NCBI GenBank assembly: GCA_900555515.1
Contig: USLO01000010.1
Location: forward strand, 1 to 20,713
Direction of reading: 5' to 3'
Origin: an uncultured Collinsella sp.
GTDB taxonomy: Bacteria > Actinomycetota > Coriobacteriia > Coriobacteriales > Coriobacteriaceae
Length of the DNA stretch: 20,713 nt
Below, piece after piece: positions 17,388-20,713 of this stretch. Made by a program: the position numbers and the translations under genes. The number at the start of each line of letters is the position of its first letter. Within the stretch, counting starts at the first letter, position 1. The notes beneath the pieces were generated by a model, which was not told the DNA's origin, did no database searches, and worked only from the letters and a program-made list of their open reading frames with translations.

Positions 17388-17965
17388 TTTTGGCTTCGCA
17401 ATCACCGCGCCGCATCGAGTTGATGCACGAGGCGGGCTATGACATTCGCATCATTCCTGCCGATATCGACGAAACGCCGTTTGATGGCGAGGCCCCGCTT
17501 ACGCTCGTTGAACGCTTAGCACGCGCAAAAGCCGCCGCCGTTGCCACCGAGCATGCCGAGCCCAATGAGCTGACGGTCGCGGCCGACACCATCGTCACCT
17601 TTGACGGCAAGATTCTGGGCAAGCCGGCAACCGAGGACGAGGCGCGCACCATGCTCCGTGAGCTTTCGGGCCGCACGCACCAGGTCGCAACCGGCGTCTG
17701 CATCGTTAAAGCAGGCGATACGGCTGCCCCGCATGCCGCCGAGAGCCTGTCCTTTGTCGATGTGACCGACGTAACGTTCTACGAGCTCACCGACGAGCAG
17801 ATCGAGCACTACGTCGCCTCGGGTGAGCCCATGGACAAGGCCGGCGCCTACGGCATTCAGGGCACAGGAGGACGCATGCTCGTGCACGATATTTCGGGCG
17901 ACTTCTATAACGTGGTGGGCCTACCCATCGCCCGCGTCGCGCGCGCGATTCAAAAACTCTCGTAA
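17384..17965 (+). CDS. maf: Maf-family nucleoside triphosphate pyrophosphatase
   Basis: A 193-residue Maf protein, a housecleaning enzyme that hydrolyses dTTP, UTP or modified nucleotides to monophosphates and pyrophosphate. The signature ILASQSPRRIELM is at the N-terminus. The catalytic Asp68 is in VAADTIVTFDGKILGKP, and KAGAYGIQGTGG is the third conserved motif. The start codon overlaps the DJ-1 stop by 4 bases. Substrate class (YhdE-like versus YceF-like) cannot be fixed by eye; the SQSPRR form fits the YhdE side. Confidence 0.95.
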   Translation: MILASQSPRRIELMHEAGYDIRIIPADIDETPFDGEAPLTLVERLARAKAAAVATEHAEPNELTVAADTIVTFDGKILGKPATEDEARTMLRELSGRTHQVATGVCIVKAGDTAAPHAAESLSFVDVTDVTFYELTDEQIEHYVASGEPMDKAGAYGIQGTGGRMLVHDISGDFYNVVGLPIARVARAIQKLS

Positions 17966-17973
17966 TTGCATCT

Positions 17974-18005
17974 GGCGCTGGGTATCCCCCGGCGCCTACA
18001 ATTTT
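17974..18005 (+). terminator. Possible terminator after maf
   Basis: A 9-bp stem with one G-U pair (17974-17982 with 17988-17996) is followed by TACAATTTT. The T tract is offset by several bases, so efficiency is doubtful. Confidence 0.4.
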
Positions 18006-18066
18006 GGCGTACCGTACGGATCCCGACCGGGCACAAGGCGCGGCGGAAAACCGATAGGAGTTAAAC

Positions 18067-19068
18067 ATGGATACACTGCTCGAGGCCATTGACGTCTGCG
18101 ATGTCGATGGCTTTTGCTATGGCAACTATACGGACGAGGAGGCCGGCACCGGTTGCACCGTAATCGTGGCACCCGAGGGCGCCACCGGCGGCGTTGACGT
18201 TCGCGGCGGTGCTCCGGCATCGCGCGAAACCGACCTGCTGCGACCCGAGAACACCGTCGACAAGGTCCACGCTGTCTGCCTTTCGGGTGGATCGGCCTTT
18301 GGCCTCGAGGCTGCAAGCGGCGTCGCTCGCGAGCTTGAGAGCCGCGGCATCGGCCTTCCCGTCGGCCCCACGCAGGTGCCTATCGTGTGCTCCAGCTGTA
18401 TCTTCGACCTCGCCTTTGGTAACCCCACCGTTCGCCCTGACATTGAGGCCGGCATCGCCGCGGTGCGCGAAGCACTCGACAACACCCCCACCAGGCTCGA
18501 ACAGGGCAACGTGGGCGCCGGCACGGGCGCTACCGTGGGTAAGCTCATGGGCCCCGCTACCTGCATGAAGGCCGGCCTTGGCGCTGCCGCCGTGGCGCTC
18601 GGCCCCATCAAGGTGGGCGCCGTGGTCTCGGTCAACGCCTGCGGCAACGTTGTCGACCCCTTCACCGGCGAGTGGGTCGCCGGTATGCGCGCCGCAGCCG
18701 ATAGCGACCAGATTGTCGACATGGAACTCGCAGCCTTTGCCGCCGCCGGATCCATGCAGATGCCGCTCGACCGCACCAACACCACCATCAGCTGCATCGT
18801 CACCAACGTAGAACTCACTAAGGCACAAGCCACCAAGGTCTCCCAGATGGCCGCAGACGCCTACGCACACGCCATCCGTCCCACGCACACCACCAACGAC
18901 GGCGACACCATCTACACCCTCGCCAGCGGCAAACTGGGCGCCCAGGCAAGTGCCGCCGTTCCCCTAGACCTGCTGGGCATGCTCGCAGTAAGGGCCTTGG
19001 AAACCGCCATCGTAAACGGAGCCAAAACCGCCAAAATCTCCCACGGCATCCCCGGCGCCGCGAAGTAG
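18067..19068 (+). CDS. P1-family (DmpA/NylC-like) self-processing peptidase
   Basis: A 333-residue N-terminal nucleophile hydrolase of the P1/S58 family, whose members include the aminopeptidase DmpA and the nylon-oligomer hydrolase NylC. The family block GNVGAGTGATVGKLMG lies at 148-163 and VSVNACGNVVDPFTGEW at 188-203. The likely self-cleavage site is Asn238-Thr239 in LDRTNTTISCIVTN, by analogy with the Asn-Thr site of NylC, giving a heavy chain of about 238 and a light chain of about 95 residues. HAIRPTHTTNDGDTIYTLA near the C-terminus is also typical. No signal peptide is seen, so it acts in the cytoplasm. TAGGAG is 6 bases before the ATG. The substrate is unknown; beta-peptides, D-amino-acid amides or cyclic amides are used by relatives. 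Confidence 0.9.
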   Translation: MDTLLEAIDVCDVDGFCYGNYTDEEAGTGCTVIVAPEGATGGVDVRGGAPASRETDLLRPENTVDKVHAVCLSGGSAFGLEAASGVARELESRGIGLPVGPTQVPIVCSSCIFDLAFGNPTVRPDIEAGIAAVREALDNTPTRLEQGNVGAGTGATVGKLMGPATCMKAGLGAAAVALGPIKVGAVVSVNACGNVVDPFTGEWVAGMRAAADSDQIVDMELAAFAAAGSMQMPLDRTNTTISCIVTNVELTKAQATKVSQMAADAYAHAIRPTHTTNDGDTIYTLASGKLGAQASAAVPLDLLGMLAVRALETAIVNGAKTAKISHGIPGAAK

Positions 19069-19080
19069 CCTAACCTGACC

Positions 19081-19205
19081 GGTTGCCCGGTGGGGCTTGG
19101 TTATGTTTGCTGCTCTACAGTCCTGGCTCGCACGAAGAGCACATTAAGTGCTCTTCGGCTCGTGCGGAACTCGCGACAAACATAACCAAGCCCCACCGGG
19201 CAACC
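19081..19205. repeat. Nested palindromic element, copy 1
   Basis: The outer arms 19081-19109 and 19177-19205 are perfectly complementary over 29 bp. The inner hairpin has a 10-bp stem CGAAGAGCAC/GTGCTCTTCG (19133-19142/19148-19157) with loop ATTAA. Between them are conserved asymmetric segments (ACAGTCCTGGCTCGCA on the left, GGCTCGTGCGGAACT on the right). It begins 12 bases after the peptidase stop. The core is repeated inverted in copy 2. There is no T tract, so it is not a standard terminator. Confidence 0.85.
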
Positions 19206-19237
19206 TACCAACCAGATTCTTTTCAGACCAGGCCCCT

Positions 19238-19273
19238 GTGTACCGCGCGTCGAAGATCTTCAAATTCAAATAA
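19238..19273 (+). pseudogene. Remnant resembling a glycosyltransferase 3' end
   Basis: Read on the plus strand this gives VYRASKIFKFK and a stop, very like LYRLASKIFKFN and stop at the C-terminus of the intact glycosyltransferase on the other strand. Seventeen bases (19253-19269) are the exact reverse complement of 19445-19461. It may be the tail of a lost, convergent paralogue. It is short, so chance or an inverted duplication of only the gene end cannot be excluded. Confidence 0.45.
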
Positions 19274-19298
19274 CCTGACAATCGTTTCTTATAGCAGA

Positions 19299-19408
19299 GG
19301 CCCCTTGGCCTTTAGTTTGATACAAGTTCCGCACGAGCCGGAAAGCACTTAATGTGCTTTCCGTGCGAGCAGGACTGTTCGCAGTAGCAAACTAAAGGCC
19401 AAGGGGCC
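19299..19408. repeat. Nested palindromic element, copy 2 (inverted)
   Basis: The outer arms 19299-19319 and 19388-19408 are a perfect 21-bp inverted repeat, continuing past one mismatch for 3 more pairs. The inner 10-bp stem CGGAAAGCAC/GTGCTTTCCG (19339-19348/19354-19363) has loop TTAAT. Reverse-complemented, the core matches copy 1 nearly base for base (AGTCCTG(G)CTCGCACG, GGCTCGTGCGGAACT). The outer arms differ from copy 1 but stay self-complementary, and two base pairs of the inner stem change in compensating fashion. Confidence 0.85.
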
Positions 19409-19440
19409 CAGTCAACCTATCAGCAGCGATTACTCGGCAG

Positions 19441-20472
19441 CTAGTTGAATTTGAAGATCTTTGAGGCAAGACGGTATAGGCCGAGTGTGGTTTTGTCTCC
19501 CGCCCGTCCGCGCAGGTTGGTGAAGAACCCGACCACGCCGTAGCGGGCACGACGATACATGCGCTCGTCGTAGGCCTTCAAATCATTCCACAGCGTCTTC
19601 AAGCGCTCGTCGGCGCAATCTTCCTCGGAAAGCTTGGTGAGAACCGAGCAGATCGCCATCATCATGGTGAAGTAGCCCATCATGTACGAACGCAGGCGCG
19701 ACGACTCAACATCGCTGTACAGGTGGTACGACTCCATCATGATACGCGTAACACGGAACTGCTGGTCCAGACGCTTGACCATCGTTGCCTCGTTGACGCT
19801 CTGGCCTTCGCGACCGATAAAGTAGCGATAGAGGTCGATGTCGGCGTAGTACATGGTCTTGCAGCGCGGCAGCGGCACGTAGGCGTAGATGTTGTCTACA
19901 TAGAACGTGTGCGGCGGCATAGGCAGATTGGACGCGCGCAGCACATCCGTGCGATAGCACAGGCTGTGCATGAGCAGATTCTGGTCCAGACGGAAATGAC
20001 CAATCTGGTCCCAGGTAAAGATCTTTTTTCGCGGCAGGGCAAACTTGTAGCCAATAGCGGTGTGCGTACCCTCGTAAACCTTCTCGTACACATAGTTCGA
20101 GATAAAGAGGTCGACGCGCTGGTCGCGCTCCTCAAAACCGCGAAGGATCGAAAGCATGGTCGACAGGGCTGCGCCATCGAGCCAGTCGTCCGAGTCGACA
20201 ACTTTGTAGTAGGTGCCCTGTGCCTCGCGCAAGCCCGAAAGGACGGCAATGCCGTGGCCGCCGTTCTCCTGATGCACCGCGCGGATGATTCCGGGGTAAC
20301 GCGTCTCCCACTCATCGGCCTTGGCCGCCGTCTCGTCCTTGGAACCGTCATCAACGATGATGATCTCGATATCGGTGGCGTAATTGCTCCCCTCCAGAAT
20401 GGAGGTGATGCAATGGTCCATGTCCTTGGCGGCGTTATACGAGGGAATACCGAATGATATGACTTTATGCAT
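19441..20472 (-). CDS. Family 2 glycosyltransferase
   Basis: A 343-residue GT-A type glycosyltransferase that adds a sugar from a nucleotide donor during surface polysaccharide or glycolipid assembly at the inner face of the membrane. The N-terminus HKVISFGIPSYNAAKDMDHC is the usual beta strand and nucleotide site. DDGSKDET (41-48) and the metal-binding VVDSDDWLDG (DSDD at 93-96) follow, with the acceptor-side helix ENGGHGIAVLSGLREAQG between. No membrane segment is obvious. The ATG at 20472 overlaps the end of glf by 8 bases, implying coupled translation; a longer reading to 20523 adds 17 residues with no family match. The donor sugar is unknown, but the glf partner makes galactofuranose transfer possible. 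Confidence 0.9.
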   Translation of the reverse strand: MHKVISFGIPSYNAAKDMDHCITSILEGSNYATDIEIIIVDDGSKDETAAKADEWETRYPGIIRAVHQENGGHGIAVLSGLREAQGTYYKVVDSDDWLDGAALSTMLSILRGFEERDQRVDLFISNYVYEKVYEGTHTAIGYKFALPRKKIFTWDQIGHFRLDQNLLMHSLCYRTDVLRASNLPMPPHTFYVDNIYAYVPLPRCKTMYYADIDLYRYFIGREGQSVNEATMVKRLDQQFRVTRIMMESYHLYSDVESSRLRSYMMGYFTMMMAICSVLTKLSEEDCADERLKTLWNDLKAYDERMYRRARYGVVGFFTNLRGRAGDKTTLGLYRLASKIFKFN

Positions 20473-20713
20473 GGCAGGCGATAATCTCATCCGAAAGATC
20501 GAGGGCGGAGTTGGTAACGGCATCCATATCGTAGTAACGATACTCGGCCAGGCGACCCACCGGGTGGAAGTTCGTCAGGTTCTGAACGCGCTCAAGATAG
20601 CGCTCATAGAGCTCACGGTTCTCGGGCTCAAGAATGGCGTAGTACGGCGTCTCGCCCGAGCCGGGCGTATAGGCCTTGGAGTACTCCTTCATGATGGTGG
20701 TCTTGCCGGGCAG
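20465..20713 (-). CDS. glf: UDP-galactopyranose mutase, C-terminal part
   Basis: Only the last 82 residues are in the window; the gene begins beyond the right edge. The fragment reads LPGKTTIMKEYSKAYTPGSG and later VGRLAEYRYYDMDAVTNSAL, matching the conserved C-terminus of the flavoenzyme Glf (GRLxEYxYYDMD), which interconverts UDP-galactopyranose and UDP-galactofuranose. The segment GETPYYAILEPENRELYERY between them also fits. It overlaps the downstream glycosyltransferase, so both belong to one polysaccharide operon. Confidence 0.92.
   Translation of the reverse strand: MPGKTTIMKEYSKAYTPGSGETPYYAILEPENRELYERYLERVQNLTNFHPVGRLAEYRYYDMDAVTNSALDLSDEIIACHA

Noticed and set aside
19081..19408. 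Ordinary convergent-gene terminators
   Set aside because: Stems of 21-29 bp, lack of T tracts, a conserved unpaired core and two copies in inverted orientation do not fit simple terminators, though they may still affect transcript ends.
19081..19408. CRISPR array
   Set aside because: Only two copies, in opposite orientation, with no regular repeat-spacer pattern and no cas genes.

Overview
The window looks like a chromosomal segment of a GC-rich anaerobic actinobacterium of the Coriobacteriia, most likely Collinsella or a close relative. This rests on protein style, the catabolic arginine deiminase genes, strong GC-biased codon use and AT-rich intergenic regions; it is inference, because no rRNA marker is present. 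The left 12.4 kb is read almost entirely on the minus strand. The right part is plus-strand from about 12.9 to 19.1 kb, then minus again to the end.

Layout: a 5'-partial-window tyrosine recombinase (xerD-like) lies directly behind pyrG (CTP synthase). Next come a small winged-helix regulator and a DUF1846 protein, each with its own terminator. A 0.55 kb gene-free stretch filled with repeats and hairpins follows. The arginine deiminase region then reads, in transcription order, arcA copy 2 - class I/II aminotransferase, terminator, arcA copy 1 - arcB, terminator, arcD-like YfcC transporter. The arcA copies appear identical at nucleotide level over about 1.26 kb while their flanks have diverged. 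Both retain the same promoter layout, with two CCGTTC boxes exactly 21 bp apart just upstream of a TGGAA(G/T)-N17-TATAA(A/C) promoter. No carbamate kinase (arcC) is present, so the last, ATP-yielding step of the pathway must be encoded elsewhere.

The plus-strand block holds ppk1 (polyphosphate kinase with an unusual Pro/Glu-rich tail), a terminator, an RlmD/TrmA-family RNA uracil methyltransferase, a DJ-1/PfpI protein overlapping a Maf nucleotide pyrophosphatase, and a P1-family self-processing peptidase. The right edge carries the 3' end of glf (UDP-galactopyranose mutase) overlapping a family 2 glycosyltransferase, i.e. the end of a surface polysaccharide locus.

The most unusual structure is in the 372 bp between the peptidase and the glycosyltransferase. 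Two copies of a roughly 110-125 nt nested palindromic element lie in opposite orientation. They share a conserved core, and each has a long perfect outer stem (29 and 21 bp) whose sequence differs between copies but remains fully complementary within each copy. The wholesale compensatory change argues that folding is selected. A fragment resembling the 3' end of a second glycosyltransferase gene lies between them, mirrored to the intact gene's end. A differently sequenced but similarly nested palindrome lies at 5015-5112.
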